From: Epiperipatus broadwayi
Taxonomy: Eukaryota > Onychophora > Udeonychophora > Euonychophora > Peripatidae
Assembly: GCA_028023455.1 (NCBI GenBank)
Contig: JAQFVV010006273.1
Span: 2,914,001-2,978,000, forward strand
Direction of reading: 5' to 3'
Length of the DNA stretch: 64,000 nt
Part shown: piece after piece, positions 35,674 to 47,960 of the stretch
Layout: each line of letters begins with the position of its first letter
Numbering within the stretch: the stretch's first letter is position 1
Notes under the pieces: generated by a model
What the model was told of the DNA's origin: nothing
Databases searched by the model: none
The model's input: the letters and a program-made list of their open reading frames with translations, nothing else
Translations under genes and position numbers: made by a program

Positions 35674-37249
35674 AAAGGATCATTTAAATAAACTTGTAAC
35701 TAACACCTAGTTTTTCTATCAATGCTAAACTATTCATCAGATAAAAAGTATCTTTTTATATCTCACAAATAGATTAGCATTTCATACAATAAAGTGGCAT
35801 TAGTAGATTTAACTAGCACCAATGTTTTTCATTATTTTTTTTATAGCAGTTCTTTGAAGCTTTTAAAAAATATATTATCATTAGAAATGCATATGTATGC
35901 AATATTTCAACCACATTGGAAATTAGAAACTGATTAAACGTTTAATTACAATATTTAGTCCAGGCATACCGAGAAACATTAAATTAAATAAAAACATTAT
36001 AATAATTTTGTTAATAAGCCATGATTTTTAAACATATAGCATTCAGAATATATAATAATATTTTTTTTTTTAAAAAAAAAACGAATCACTAATGTAAATA
36101 CCACAATAATATTTCACAAGTTTGACTTACTAAAGTAATTTTAACATTTGGGAATGTGATGTATTTGATTTAGTGTTACTTACGAGAAACAACCAAATAC
36201 ACCTAATTCAAGTAACTATTACTCTCTTGCATAAAATTAAGATATCCCACTTAACAGATACAAGATTTTATTAGTATGAAAAATAATAATTATTTATAAA
36301 CAGAATTATCATAGTCTACTAGCGCCTGTAAGGCTTACAAAAATAATAATAAGACAGGTATAGTCTGTATAATTACCCTAGGTCGGTCTTTGGTACCTTC
36401 AAACCCGAATATCTGGTTCTCCTCCCATCGTTGGTTCTGTTCTGAATTCGCGCTACACTTTAGTCTCTCAGAAAATCAGGACTCACATTGACTTGTCTTT
36501 TTTCTGCTAGATTATATCTACTTTTAGTTCTATTGTTTATTCCTTATCAATTTTAATCACAAAAGTATTCTGGGATTATTTCTGAACTAATTAATTAAAT
36601 TGTTCTTTACATTTTTAATCCTTCGTTTAATTAATTATTTATTCGGATCTTCCATCTCACCTTGCTATTTATAAAATATATATATGAAAAACCATTTGTA
36701 ATTTCTAATTTTCATTTTTATTAAATCTACTCGTTTACTTTCACATGTAATTATTTAACCCTTTTAACTTCTGGAGTAGACACAGTTTCAAACGTATTTT
36801 TTCTTAATATTAATCGTACTACAACATAACAGGGAAGAACTCTAAAAATGACATAACTTCATATCCAGTGGCAAGTTTTATAAAGTTTTATTTAAACCAG
36901 ATCAAGTTTCCAATAACTATTAAGATATAAATTCTAATACTTCAATAACTTCGTAAATAAAGCGTAACGAGCTATTAAATATGTAATGCTAAGAATATAT
37001 AATGATATAAATAAGTATTAGATAATAAACGCATACCATTTATATTATCAGCCTATTATTAATGTATATCATTATAATAAGATAAGCAAAAATTATGTAC
37101 ATGTAGCTTGCTTTTTTTTTTGTAAATAAAATAAAATGTTGGAACCCTTCCCAAACTTTCCTATTTAATTCTTAATTGTTTATTTTGAAAATAATAATTT
37201 AAATTTTAAAATCAAATATTAAGCAGATAATATATAATCATTTACTTAC
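35674..37249. other. ABCC5-like intron, no exon recognised
   Basis: Mostly AT-rich. A more GC-balanced patch with several CpGs lies at about 36310-36480, but I could not read an exon with sensible splice sites in it. Confidence 0.5.
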
Positions 37250-37394
37250 TGGCCCTAAAAATATAAGAATCATTGTCAAAGTAATTAGAAAAGTCGTTAT
37301 AAATTGACGAGTTTTTTGAAACTGCCAAACAGCATTTCCAAATGATGCTGTTCCTTCTTCCTTTTGCTGCTCTTTTTCCCATATAGAATTGAAT
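37250..37394 (-). CDS. ABCC5-like transporter exon (second seen in window)
   Basis: 145-nt exon of the minus-strand ABC subfamily C transporter. The acceptor is TTTATTTATAG before ATTCAA and the donor is GGGCCA/GTAAGT. The first base completes an Arg codon begun in exon 52199-52354. The product FNSIWEKEQQKEEGTASFG, then NAVWQFQKTRQFITTF and ILIFLGP, follows the family pattern: the linker after the N-terminal motif ('LW.EE.....AS..R..W'), then the first transmembrane helix ending in a 'GP' turn. The frame upstream of the acceptor is intronic and should not be included. Confidence 0.85.
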
Positions 37395-37469
37395 CTATAA
37401 ATAAAAATTAGTTGATTAAATATATAATAAAGATCTTTAAAAATATATATAATAAAATAACATAATGTC

Positions 37470-37482
37470 AAAATTGTGATTA
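37470..37482. repeat. Left target-site duplication of the 94-bp element
   Basis: AAAATTGTGATTA, identical to 37577-37589. Confidence 0.85.
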
Positions 37483-37576
37483 AACCACTAAACATCACAT
37501 GATCACCATTTCTTATGCTTACTCATAACTGTTATTAAAACAGGCAACTGCTGTAAGGAGAGTTTTGTCCTGTTTT
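37483..37576. mobile_element. 94-bp miniature relative of the ribozyme elements
   Basis: Bounded by AAAATTGTGATTA at 37470-37482 and exactly again at 37577-37589. The left part (AACCACTAAACATCACATGA) matches the family A end. The right part is the family's terminal hairpin, with AAAACAGG near its start and CCTGTTTT at its end around GGAGAGTTTTG. The ribozyme and the central body are absent, so only terminal sequences remain. It lies inside the minus-strand ABCC5-like intron, about 90 bp upstream of the acceptor for exon 37250-37394. Confidence 0.78.
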
Positions 37577-37589
37577 AAAATTGTGATTA
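37577..37589. repeat. Right target-site duplication of the 94-bp element
   Basis: Exact copy of 37470-37482. Confidence 0.85.
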
Positions 37590-39568
37590 TAAAACTTACT
37601 TCAGAAATTCAATTAATATTCAGTTTGCTGCAATGGTATAACTAAAATTTTTGAGCTGTTAAATAAAATGTAAAAAAAGCCCTTTGTGCAAAAGCTATAA
37701 AAAGAAAAAAGAAGTCAACATTTGTGGAGAATCAAACTGCACATTGCCAGCATTATAAAACTTGGCAATAATTTAGTTCTAATTTGGGAAGCATTATACA
37801 TTATCTTAAAAGTTTTCCTGATTATCAATTCCCACCTACCCAACATTATAGAATAGTCAATTATAAAAGAAAATATTCATGTTCATATTAAAAATGCTAA
37901 TACCATTAAACAAGTTCTTAGAATCTCTTCACTATACCTAACCACATACGAGTATAACAATTGTGCTCTCATAACATAATCTAGCCAGATGACAAATAGA
38001 ACATCACATAATCATATTATTGTACAATTTATTCATTTATTTATCCTTTATTAGTATGTAATCACTATTTATTGTTAATAAAATTTTTATTAAAATGAAG
38101 ATTGCTGTTATAGTATTCTTCAGTACTGCCTCAATCACAGCTAGAATGTCAAAATTCTGTTTAGTAATAATAATGAAAATGATTGACTAAGCCTTCTAAA
38201 TGTGTGCTAGCTAATGCTTGAATAATGTAGCTTGATCAGTTTTTTAAAAAAACCCTATATGGAGAAATAAAAAGCATGAAACATAGCTTATTTTCCCAAT
38301 AGGGGAAATTGTTTCTCATAGCCTACAAGCATTAAGCAACAGGTTACCATTATCAAGAAAAACTTAACCTGAATCAATCAATAGAGATTGATTTCTATGA
38401 CGCTTTACATATAGGCTTAAAAATATATATAGAAGGATTACAGAATTATTAAAAATATTGTGATAATATTTAAAAGGGTTCTATAATTTACAAATTTTAT
38501 ACATATATTCTATTACATGTATTTTTGATACATTGTTTAAAATGTATTATTGATGAATATTACTAGTTCAGCATATAATCATTTTTTTTTTTTTAAATAT
38601 ATAGGTATATTTAATTTTGCCTTTAGTTTTTTTAATCTTAGTATAGTTTTTATTATGTGTATTAGTTTGATACATTATTTATAAAGTAATAATGCCTATA
38701 GTTAATTTTCTACATCAATTAAGATCATCTAAAATAGATAATGTTTTTAAAATTATTTACTTGTCTGTACATTCTTCTCTCAATAGTCTTATCTTCAAAT
38801 GTATTCATAGCAATCTGCCATTGATACTGATTGTCGATTTTCTGTTCTGAATTAAATGGGATTGTAGGTGTGAGAATTGTGCTGATGAAACCAGCGAATA
38901 ATATATTCATAGGTGTTTTTTCTTACAAGAAAATGGTGTCTCAAATTAGGGTTAGTGGAGTTCAAACCCTATATATTCAAATTAATAATTATAAATAAAT
39001 GTTGAGTAACAACCTCTCAGAGATAGGATTTCATTTATGATGACCAGGAATATATAATCAGGATATTATATAATTATCCATTTTAATTAAATTTAATTAA
39101 TTGAAACTCAAATTTCAATTAATCTTTGGTAAACTGATCAAATTGGGTAGTGATTCAAAGTAATTGAGTTATATACCATAAGTGCTATCTGGATGTTATA
39201 TATATATGCATATATATATGAGTCATTAGGCCCTATCCCCATAATTATTTGGGCAAGTTCCTAAGTTCTAGTATATAAATGACATCCAACATTACCTGAA
39301 ATGATGGAATAAAAATTCTATATAGTAAAGAATGTAAATTAAATAGGTAGCTTGGAGCAAGGCTTGAAAACTAAATATATAAATAGAAAGAGAAATAATA
39401 ATAATAATTAATTAATAAGGAAGTAAATCAGATTAGTTAGTGGGCACAACTAAGGGTAAATGGACATATAGTTTTTGATCTTACAGAAATGCATTGCCAA
39501 AGTAGTCAAATAGTGTAAGAAATAATAAATGTATAAACAATAATAAACTAAAATATATGATCAAGATG
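37590..39568 (-). other. ABCC5-like intron with one unexplained open frame
   Basis: The minus-strand frame 38910-38725 is less AT-biased than its surroundings and stops at a plausible donor (AGACAA/GTAAAT). It has no counterpart between the flanking ABCC exons, which already join in frame, so I do not annotate it as coding. Nothing else is recognised. Confidence 0.4.
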
Positions 39569-41310
39569 TGTTATAAAACTTGCATATATATCTGCATAAC
39601 ATATTTGATAATTTAAAATAAATAAACAAATTATTAAGAGAGAAAAATAGAAATGAAAAATAGTTTGAAAAAAGTAGATTTGCAAAAATGAATGAAGTCT
39701 GAATTTAAATCCCCTATATTTACAATTAGGCTCCAAGTGTGTGAAGAAAATGCCTGTATTTCAAATATTTATAAATGAATTAAATAAAAGATTGTATCAT
39801 TTTATTTTTAGAATAAAACTTTTAGCAAAAATAGGGTGGGGAAAGATTTAAAACCAGTTCTGTCTTCATTTTATGAATTAAATTTTTTTTTAAAGTAGTA
39901 AATATTAAAAGAATAAATGTTAAATGTTTCAAAATAAACAAAAGTATTTATTAATATAAAAAGAACTCTTGTAAACTATCTCATTGGCATGAATGCAATA
40001 AGATACTAGATGAATCTGAAAAAAAGATAAGATAAATAAAATGTAAAATTAATTAAAAAACCAAATTAAAATTATGATAAAAAATAAACAATGGGAGAGT
40101 TAAATATATAAAGGATAGTTTGTTTATTGTTTCCAGTTTGATTATAATTTGCATTTGAGTTTCATTCAAGTTTCACTTAAGTTTTATTGAAGTCTCAGTT
40201 CGAGTTCCAGTTCAATTTTCATTTCAAGTTAGCCAGTTTCAATCAGTAGTTGCAGTTATTCTAACTCACCAGTTAATTGGAAAATATAAACATAGAAACC
40301 GATGAAGTAATAACAAGCATTGCTAGAGAACCTTGGAGTGTTTAACTGGCTTCATGCCCTGGGTCCTCATCTCTAACAACTGTTCTCACCTGGAATCAAT
40401 GTCTCATTCATAATATAGGAACTGCTGTATACTCTTTCCCATTGTCTGTCAGAGGTATGGAAGGAAGCCATAAAGTCACCAATGGAGACCAAAAACCCAA
40501 CTAGTTGGAAATCAAAATCAATGGAAATGTTTCATTTTGATATCATGAAAAACCTACATAAATATATTTTTTCAATCATAAATGTCTAGACATATTTTTT
40601 TAAATGAAATGAACTATAATGAAGAACAGTCTATAATATTGATTTTATAACAATTAATGCATATACTTTTGTGTTAAATTATACTGTTAGATTTATTTAA
40701 ATATGTGTGCATGTTCAATAAATAAATGTTTGCTTAAAATCCTTATTTGGTCTATACTATCTCTCTTTTAACTGCATCACCAATAATTTAAAAATTATAA
40801 ATATTTACATGTGTAATTAGTACTGCACTGGGTCACCTGATTAAGAGTGTGAGCTAGCCTGGATATATTTCAAGTACTGGATTCATATGCCTCACATCCA
40901 GGCATGCCAGTTGTATATAATATATATGACCAGTTGGTATCTGATACTTCCAAATAAAGTGCTTTGGATGATAAATTTTTATCCCAGCAGTATGGAGGGG
41001 TGCTATATCCAGAAAATATGGTTGTGTTTGTGCTTTTGTGTAGCTCCAATCTGGTCATAGGTATCATTAATGGTTAATCTATCAATGGTATTCTACCCCT
41101 CTGCTTGAATGTACTGTCTGCTGCTGCAGATGTTAAAGAAGAAAAAGTAATGACTTAAAGTAAAATATAATAAAGTATAATTTTTAATAAATTACCAATA
41201 TGTGTAAATAATAATATAATATTTTGAATATAATAAAGATAATAATGTATCACATAGAAATCATAAACCAATCTTAATTGCTTAATAGGAAATAGGCAGT
41301 TCCTGGTACA
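39569..41310 (+). repeat. Element 3, 5' LTR
   Basis: Co-linear with 43549-45216. It includes AATAAATAAATGTT around 40710-40735 followed by a block ending CTACCCCTCTGCTTGAATGT (about 41093), which is repeated near 44998. Small minus-strand open frames here have no coding features. Confidence 0.78.
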
Positions 41311-41722
41311 AATGCTGTTCAATGTGGGTGTCAATGTGCCATAAATGGCCCAACATAATTAAAATTAAAAAGTTTGAAACTAAAATTTCCAAATAAACAC
41401 CAAATTTCTTAGTAATGAAAGTTGAAATCAGTGAGGAGGGTGAGAAGAGGAATAGACCAAGGCAAACAAAATATAATATTGAGGATATAAATATTAAAAA
41501 AAAACATGAAATGTAAATAGAAAGGAGAGAAAAGAAAAAAGCAGCCAGAGATATAAATAAATTTGTATTGGGGGTTGTTGTAGTCAAGTAGGAATTAGAG
41601 TGGACTGAGGGGGGGGGGGTTGAGGTTAGTCAGACCCTTCATTTGATTTAAATTACTTAAAACTAAAGAAATAAATATATTATAATATTTTAAAAATGAA
41701 TGCATATTAGAACCAAACAAAA

Positions 41723-42420
41723 ATGGAGACTCAAAATAAAGAATTAAGGAACATAGAAATAAATAAAATCATCAGTTTGTTTGAAGAAAAGTTGAAGAGA
41801 GAGGAAGAAATGTTAAAAAAAGAAATAGAGCAGTGGATGATAATGGCACCACAAGAAAATAAAAAAATAAATAAAAAATATAAGAACAGATATAAATAAG
41901 TTAGCAAATAAAATACACAAAACTGAAAGTAAACAGGAAGAGGTAATGGAAATAATATGAGAAGAGAACAAAAAATGTAATAGAAAATGTAAAAACAGAT
42001 ATAAATAAATTAGCAGTAAAAATAAAAATAGAAAAGCTAAAAGTCAAGAAAGGCAAGAAAAACTTAGAAATAAAGAATGTTAATATTTATAGTGGGGAAT
42101 AGAAAAGTGCAGGTACAAATGCACATTTACAAAATAACATGGCTACTGTAAAGCACAAACAAATGGCTGAGCTTCTGAGTACATTTGACAATGTGAAACC
42201 AAATTACAAAAATGAGAATGGGGATTCCAACCCCTAGAAAGAGAGATAAATATCATGAATTTCAGTTTGTATAAAATTGATTGGGGTGAAAATACTAGAT
42301 ATGAAGAGTAGCATAGTTATAAAAGGGGGAATAATGAATACAACTGCCATGATCCAAAAACCAAACATCCTGAACATAAGGCCAGGTCTAGGTGTAAGTT
42401 ATGATTTCCTGATCTGAATC
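41723..42420 (+). pseudogene. Gag-like remnant of element 3
   Basis: The plus-strand frame starts METQNKELRNIEINKIISLF and continues as a Lys/Glu coiled coil, similar in style to the gag of element 2. After stops, a second readable piece (about 42100-42235) has MATVKHKQMAELLSTFDNV. A third (about 42340-42400) has NCHDPKTKHPEHKARSRC, which looks like a basic nucleic-acid-binding tail. The frame is broken throughout and no pol follows. Confidence 0.5.
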
Positions 42421-42897
42421 TTAAAAGAACCACCTGACAAAGGTTAGGTAGATAATAATTGGATGGACCTTTAGGTTATGAAAAAAAATATTTTGTATGA
42501 AATAAAAGAGTAGTTAAATAAAATAAAATAAGAATTACTTTTTATAAGTTAATATATGATAATGGAAATGAAATAATTTTTTTGTTGACAGTCAATATAC
42601 AATAATGGAAATAGATAAATAAAATAAAATAAGAATTTTTTTTCAGAATCAGTAATAGAACTAAAAGTAGTAAATAAATTTGTAAAATATAATAATAAAG
42701 AATAAACATAATTTTTCATGAAACCTAAAAAAGATTTAAAAAATGAACTTATATAAGTTTGATGGTTGAGTTGTAGTTGATTTAGTTATGTGAGTGTGTG
42801 TGTATATATAAAGAAGAGAGGAGTGTTAATTGTAGGCCATTACTTTGTGAACTCAAAACCCATAATGGGCATCAAGAGGGATAAGTCCCATATTTCT

Positions 42898-43250
42898 AGA
42901 ATGAGGACCTAGTAGAGAAAGTTCTGGCCCATCCAATATACTGGTAAAAGTATTCCCAGCCTATTATGTAAAAAGTGCACACTGGAAAATAATTCTGGCA
43001 TAAGTTGCAAATCAGTCTTCATTGGAAGAAAAATTCCCAGCATAGTTATAATAAGTCTTCTTTTTAGTGTAATCTGAATAGTCAGTAGATGTATCCTGCC
43101 ATTCACAGTATTTTAGAATGAGGACCCAATAGAGAAAATTCTGAGCTCATCCAATTTGCTGGTAGAAAAAGTCCCAGCACATCCATAGTAATTAAAGTTT
43201 TTTTGTGCAAGTTGAATGGTCAGTAGATGTGTCTTTCAATTTGCAGTCTT
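42898..43250. repeat. Diverged tandem repeat in element 3 interior
   Basis: Two head-to-tail units begin GAATGAGGACC (42898 and 43114). Both include a TAGAGAAA..TTCTG segment, a CCAAT..CTGGTA segment, a CCCAGC segment and a GTCAGTAGATGT segment. The second unit is shorter by internal deletion (about 137 versus 216 bp). Confidence 0.65.
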
Positions 43251-43548
43251 GAATTTCCTGAACACATCTATAATGATATATGTTGTCCCTGGTGATCCTC
43301 GTGATAGATATAATCATTGTATTAAACATAGGTAATGGCATGATAGGTAGGTCAATATAAGAATAGTAACATCTATAGCTTGTCAGTCCCTTGCAATCAG
43401 AAACTTATGTTAAAAAAAGAAAAAATAATAAATAAAGATGAAATTCCAATAGCAAAGCTGAAATTAAATGTCGGAGCTAAAATGGATTAAATTGATGAAT
43501 TTTACATCTCAAATGGAGAGAGGTGTAACATAATGCTAGTCAGATATA

Positions 43549-45216
43549 TGTTATAAAACTCACATATGTATCTGTGTTACATATTGAGAATTTAAAATAA
43601 ATAAATAAATTATTAAAAAAAAAAAAGAAATGAAAAATAGTTTGAAAAAAGTAGATTTGCAAAAGTAAATTAAACAAAAGATTGCATTATTTTATTTTTA
43701 GAATAAAACTGTTTTAGCAAGAATAGGATGAGGAAAGATTTAAAACCTGCTCTCTTTTCTTTTTATGAATTAAATTCTAAAGAAACGTAATAACTATTAA
43801 AAGAATAAATGTGAAATGTTTTAAAATAAACAATAATATTAATAAAAAAAACCACTTGTAAACTATCTCATTGGCGTGAATGTGATAAGATAGTAGATGA
43901 ATCTGAAAAAAGATAAGATAAATAAGATGTAAAATTAATTTAAAAAACCAAATTAAAATTATGATTAAAAAATGGGAGATTTAGATATAAAAAGAATAGC
44001 AGGTTTATTGTTTCTAGTTTGATTAGAGTTTGCATTTGAGTTTCATTCAAGTTTCACTTAAGTTTCATTGAAGTCTCAGTTCAAGATCCAATCCAATTTT
44101 CATTTCAAGTTAGCCAGTTTCTGTCAGTAGTTGCAGTTATTCTAAACAACCAGTTAATTGGAAAATAAAGAAATAGAAGCTAAAGAAGTAGAAACATGCA
44201 TTTCTAGACAACCTTGGAATGTTTGACTGGGTTTCATACCCTGAGTTCTTGTCTCTAATAATTTCTCTCACCTGAAATCAATGTCTCATTCATAATTTAG
44301 ACAATTCTGCATACTCTCTCTCTCCAATTGTTTATCCATGGTATGGAAAGAAATCCATGAAGTCATCGATGAAGACCAAAAGTCCAGCCAGTTGGACAAC
44401 AAAACCAACAGAAATGTTTCAACTTGATATTGAAAAACCTAGGTAAATATACTTTTTTATCATAAATGTCTAGACATGTATTTTTTTAAAGTGAAAGAAA
44501 CTATAATGATGGACAGTTTATAATAATGATGATTTTATAACAATTAATGTATATGTATTTATTTTTTGTGTTAAATTATACTATTAGATTTATTTAAAAA
44601 TGTGTGCATATTGAATAAATAAATATTTGCTTAAAATGTTATTCAGTCTATACTCTCTCTCTCTCTTTTAACTGCATCACCAGTAATTTAAAAGTTATAA
44701 ATATTTCCATGTGTAATTTGGTCTGTGTTGGGTCCCCAGATCAAGTGTATGAGTTAGTGTGGATATATTATAAGCACTGTGTTCATGTGTCTGTCATTCA
44801 GGCATGCTGGTTGTACATAATATGTATGACCTGCTGGCACCTGAGACTTGTTGTCAAAACAAATACAGTGCTTTGGATAGCAGGTTTTTGACCCAGCAGT
44901 ATGGAGGAGTGCTATAGCCAGGAAATGTAGTCATGGTGGTGTGTAGCCCTGATCTGGTTGTAGGTATCATTGATGGTTAATCTATCAATGGTATTCTACC
45001 CCTCTGCTTGAATGTACTGTCTGCTACCACAGGTGTTAAAGAAGAAAAGGTAATTACATAAAGTAAAATATAATAAAGTATAATTGTTCATAAATGACCA
45101 ATATGTCTAAATAATAAAATAATAATATTTTGAATACAATAAAGATATTAATGTATCATGTAAAAATCAGAAAATAATCTTAATTGTTTAGTATGAAAAA
45201 TCTGGTTTGTGGTACA
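43549..45216 (+). repeat. Element 3, 3' LTR
   Basis: Second LTR copy. A purine stretch AAATGGAGAGAGG lies about 26 bp upstream (43511-43523) and may be the worn polypurine tract. Confidence 0.78.
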
Positions 45217-45254
45217 ATATATAAAATAGAGAAAAAAATGAAAACTCCAGAAAT

Positions 45255-45267
45255 AGTACAAGATACT
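45255..45267. repeat. Left target-site duplication of the PLE composite
   Basis: AGTACAAGATACT, identical to 48265-48277. Confidence 0.85.
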
Positions 45268-45845
45268 TTTCTGAAGGTTTGGGATAATGGTATTTTAGTT
45301 GCATTTTTATATTGGACTTTTTCCATCATCTAGTATGAATATTGAGTGTCTTTAGAAAAATTTAACTTTGTTTAACTATTCCAAATACATTCAACTGTTA
45401 GTAATAACATATCAAACAGATTAGTGTATGTACAAAATTTTGAGAGGTGTTATTCTTCCCTCTTCTTTGGGTGTTACTGGACTGATCAGCAATAGTACTA
45501 GCATGGGATTTGAACCTGAAGCCTTAGATTTTTGAGCATTGAATTTTAAGGTAACACTGTAACCAACTGAACCATCCTTCCAAAGGCAACAGTCAGTAGA
45601 AATTTCATATACTTATTAATGAGATTCCTTTTGATTTCTCCACTTTTTCCTAAGAGCAAAATTGATTAGTGGTTTCCATACATTATGTATAGTCACACTA
45701 GCTTGACTTATGGGATTGTTTGCCATTGTCATGTGGGCAGCTTTTTTAAATTTTCTTTTTTTATCTTTTCTTCTCAGCTCTCTGGAAGTGAATTGGAGGT
45801 TTTAGTTGCAAACCTTTAAAAATTGTCCCTTTCGATTTACATAAC
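45268..45845 (-). repeat. Inverted, internally deleted PLE copy
   Basis: Minus-strand match to the 5' and 3' ends of the adjacent PLE with the middle missing. Its 3' part contains the tRNA-like block with A box TGGTTCAGTTGG (45563-45574) and B box GGTTCAAATCC (45506-45516), both in better condition than in the right-hand copy. Confidence 0.82.
45506..45574 (-). promoter_or_regulatory. tRNA-like block with A and B boxes in the PLE 3' end
   Basis: A box TGGTTCAGTTGG and B box GGTTCAAATCC, about 46 bp apart, fit internal RNA polymerase III promoter consensus. The same block, more decayed, sits in the right copy at about 47985-48062. It is either part of the PLE 3' tail or a SINE captured before the inverted duplication arose. 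The duplication of the block in both arms, in the same place, favours it being part of the mobile unit. Confidence 0.6.
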
Positions 45846-45892
45846 AAAATAAAATGCTGGCCAAAATAGAAAATCATTTGACTTTCTTATGT

Positions 45893-47960
45893 AAACATAA
45901 ATCTGAAGGGATAATTTCTCAAGGTTTGCAACTAAACCCTCCAATTCATTTCTAGAAAGCTGAGAAAATTACTCAGAAAATAAGTGAAACTCTATTAAGA
46001 GAAATAGTAAATGCTCAAAGATGATCTAAGTATCAGACAATGTATTCTATTACTAATGTAGAGTACTTTCTAAAAAATAAATTTACTGATGAAAATTTCA
46101 TTAAAGTTTCTCATGCAATAAGAAAATCATACACTACAATACATGGAAAAATAAAAGAATGCCAAAATAATAAACTTGCTAACCTATATGGGCACATCAA
46201 AAATCATGATGTACCAAAGAGTGTACCAACTTCATCTGTTAAAATGGTCGGTTCTAAACATCTAAAAGATACTGAAATTTTTGTTTTTAAAAGAGGATTA
46301 AACTTTGCCATAAGACCATCTAATATCCTTTTATTAGATACAATGGAACCTACTGAGGAAGTCACTCAAAAATTGTGTTTAGATGAAGCAGCAGAATTAC
46401 ACTTAAGAATAAAAAAACACTTGACAAGCAACAAAAATTGAAATCAAACATGTTATGATGAGAGGAAAGCAATTAAATCTCTTAAAGTAGATAAATGTAT
46501 AATTATTCTCCCTACTGATAAAGGCAATGCAATAGTTGTAATGGATACAAGTGATTATGACAACAAAATCTAAAAATTCACCTTGCCAAAATTTGTCAAG
46601 ATTTCTTCTCAATGTTTTAAGTCCTTGGGAATACAAGACCAAGATCTTTGTCAGGGATTTTAGACACTTTGTAGAATTAATCAAGAACATGAAAAATTGA
46701 AAGAACTGACTTACTGGTAAGCTTTAATGTGGAAAGTTTATTCACAAATGTACTGTATGAAGAAGCATTGTCTATTGTAAGAAAAAGATTAAATAGTGAT
46801 AATAGTTTACAAACCAGAACAGATCTTTCTACTGATAATATAATGGAACTATTAACATTCATCATAAAAACAACTTACTTTCAATATAATACAGAATTCT
46901 TCCAACAAAATCAAGAAATGGCTATGGACTTACCATTATTACCCCTGTTTAACAATATTTACATGGAAGAACTTAAAACCACAGCAATAAAAACTACTCC
47001 ATATCCACCTAAAGTTTTGCTTTACTATGTAGATGATACATTTTGTATGGCCACATGATGAAGCACTGCTGCAAACTTTCTAGAAACACATCAACAATGT
47101 ATCCCCTTCAATTAAATTCACAATAAAATCAGAACAAAACAAAAATTGGCATTCTTAGAGGTTCTTGTGACAAGTCACCCTCATGGCAAAATCAAAACTA
47201 CAGTTTACTGAAAACCTACACATTCAGGAAAATACCTAGCCTATACATCAAATCACACCAGAAATGCAAAACATGGAGGTATTTTATCACTATGGAACAG
47301 AACAAAAGATGTTTGATCAGAAACCAGCAGTTTGAAAGAAAAATATTTATATAGAACAAACTTATAAAAAATGTTTATCCATAAGCTGTTATTAAGAAAA
47401 CCTTAAATAGATAACAAAAAGAATCATCAAAATAAAAAGCAATTATTGGTACTGTATTGTATCCATACATTCCAAAATAAAAAACAAATTAAGGAAAATT
47501 TGCAAACAGTATAACATCAGAACATATTTCCAGAGCCATACCACACTATAAGGAATTCTAACATCTACAAAGCCTAAACTTGAAATGCTGAAAAGTAAAA
47601 GCTGCATCTATAAAATACCATATGAATGTGGAAGAACTTATATTGGTAAGACCAGTAAACCCATTGAAAAGTGCTTTCAAGAACACAAACTGATGATTAG
47701 GAGAGAGGAAAATAGATGTGTCTATGGTAGCATATCTTGCATGTGCCAATGAACATATGTTCATTTAAGAAAATACAAAAATATTGGATCAAGAAAAAAG
47801 TATAAAGAAGAAAATTTAAAGAAGCTGCTCACATGACAATAGTAAACAATCCCATAAGTCAACCTAATGTAACTATACATAATATATGGAAACCAGTAAT
47901 CAACTTTGCTCATAGGAAAAAGTAGAAAAATCATGAGTAATCTCATAGATAAGTATATAA
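45893..47960 (+). pseudogene. Penelope-like reverse transcriptase with GIY-YIG endonuclease
   Basis: PLE proteins join a telomerase-like RT to a GIY-YIG nuclease. In order I read an N-terminal part ending SEGIISQGLQLNPPIHF (to about 45958), a long open segment 46040-46438 (conserved N-terminal PLE region, including GHIKNHDVPKS), and PTDKGNAIVVMDTSDYD (about 46514-46564, a hallmark block). Then come SFNVESLFTNV (about 46722-46755), FQQNQEMAMDLPLLPLFNN (worn 'QG.AMGSP.SP..AN'), the catalytic YYVDDTF (about 47024-47044) and a GIY-YIG domain at about 47583-47740 with CIYKIPYECGRTYIGKTSK and FQEHK. The motif order and the length of about 690 codons are those of a full PLE. Stops and shifts, and loss of the usual Gly before the SP motif, show it is dead. 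Confidence 0.88.

Larger units (their letters stand above)
39569..45216 (+). mobile_element. LTR retrotransposon with gag remnant (element 3)
   Basis: Direct repeats of about 1.7 kb at 39569-41310 and 43549-45216 both start TGTTATAAAACT and end GGTACA. The interior is about 2.2 kb and holds a gag-like coiled coil (41723-42420) plus a diverged tandem repeat (42898-43250). No RT, protease or integrase was recognised. The LTRs have diverged by many substitutions and by an insertion of about 80 bp in the 5' copy (around 39700-39780), so this is older than elements 1 and 2. No clear target duplication. Confidence 0.75.

Noticed and set aside
41282-41587. Minus-strand hydrophobic 101-codon frame that resembles a membrane protein
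   Set aside because: It overlaps the end of the element 3 LTR and the Lys/Glu-rich leader before gag; antisense of A/G-rich DNA reads as Phe/Leu/Ser.
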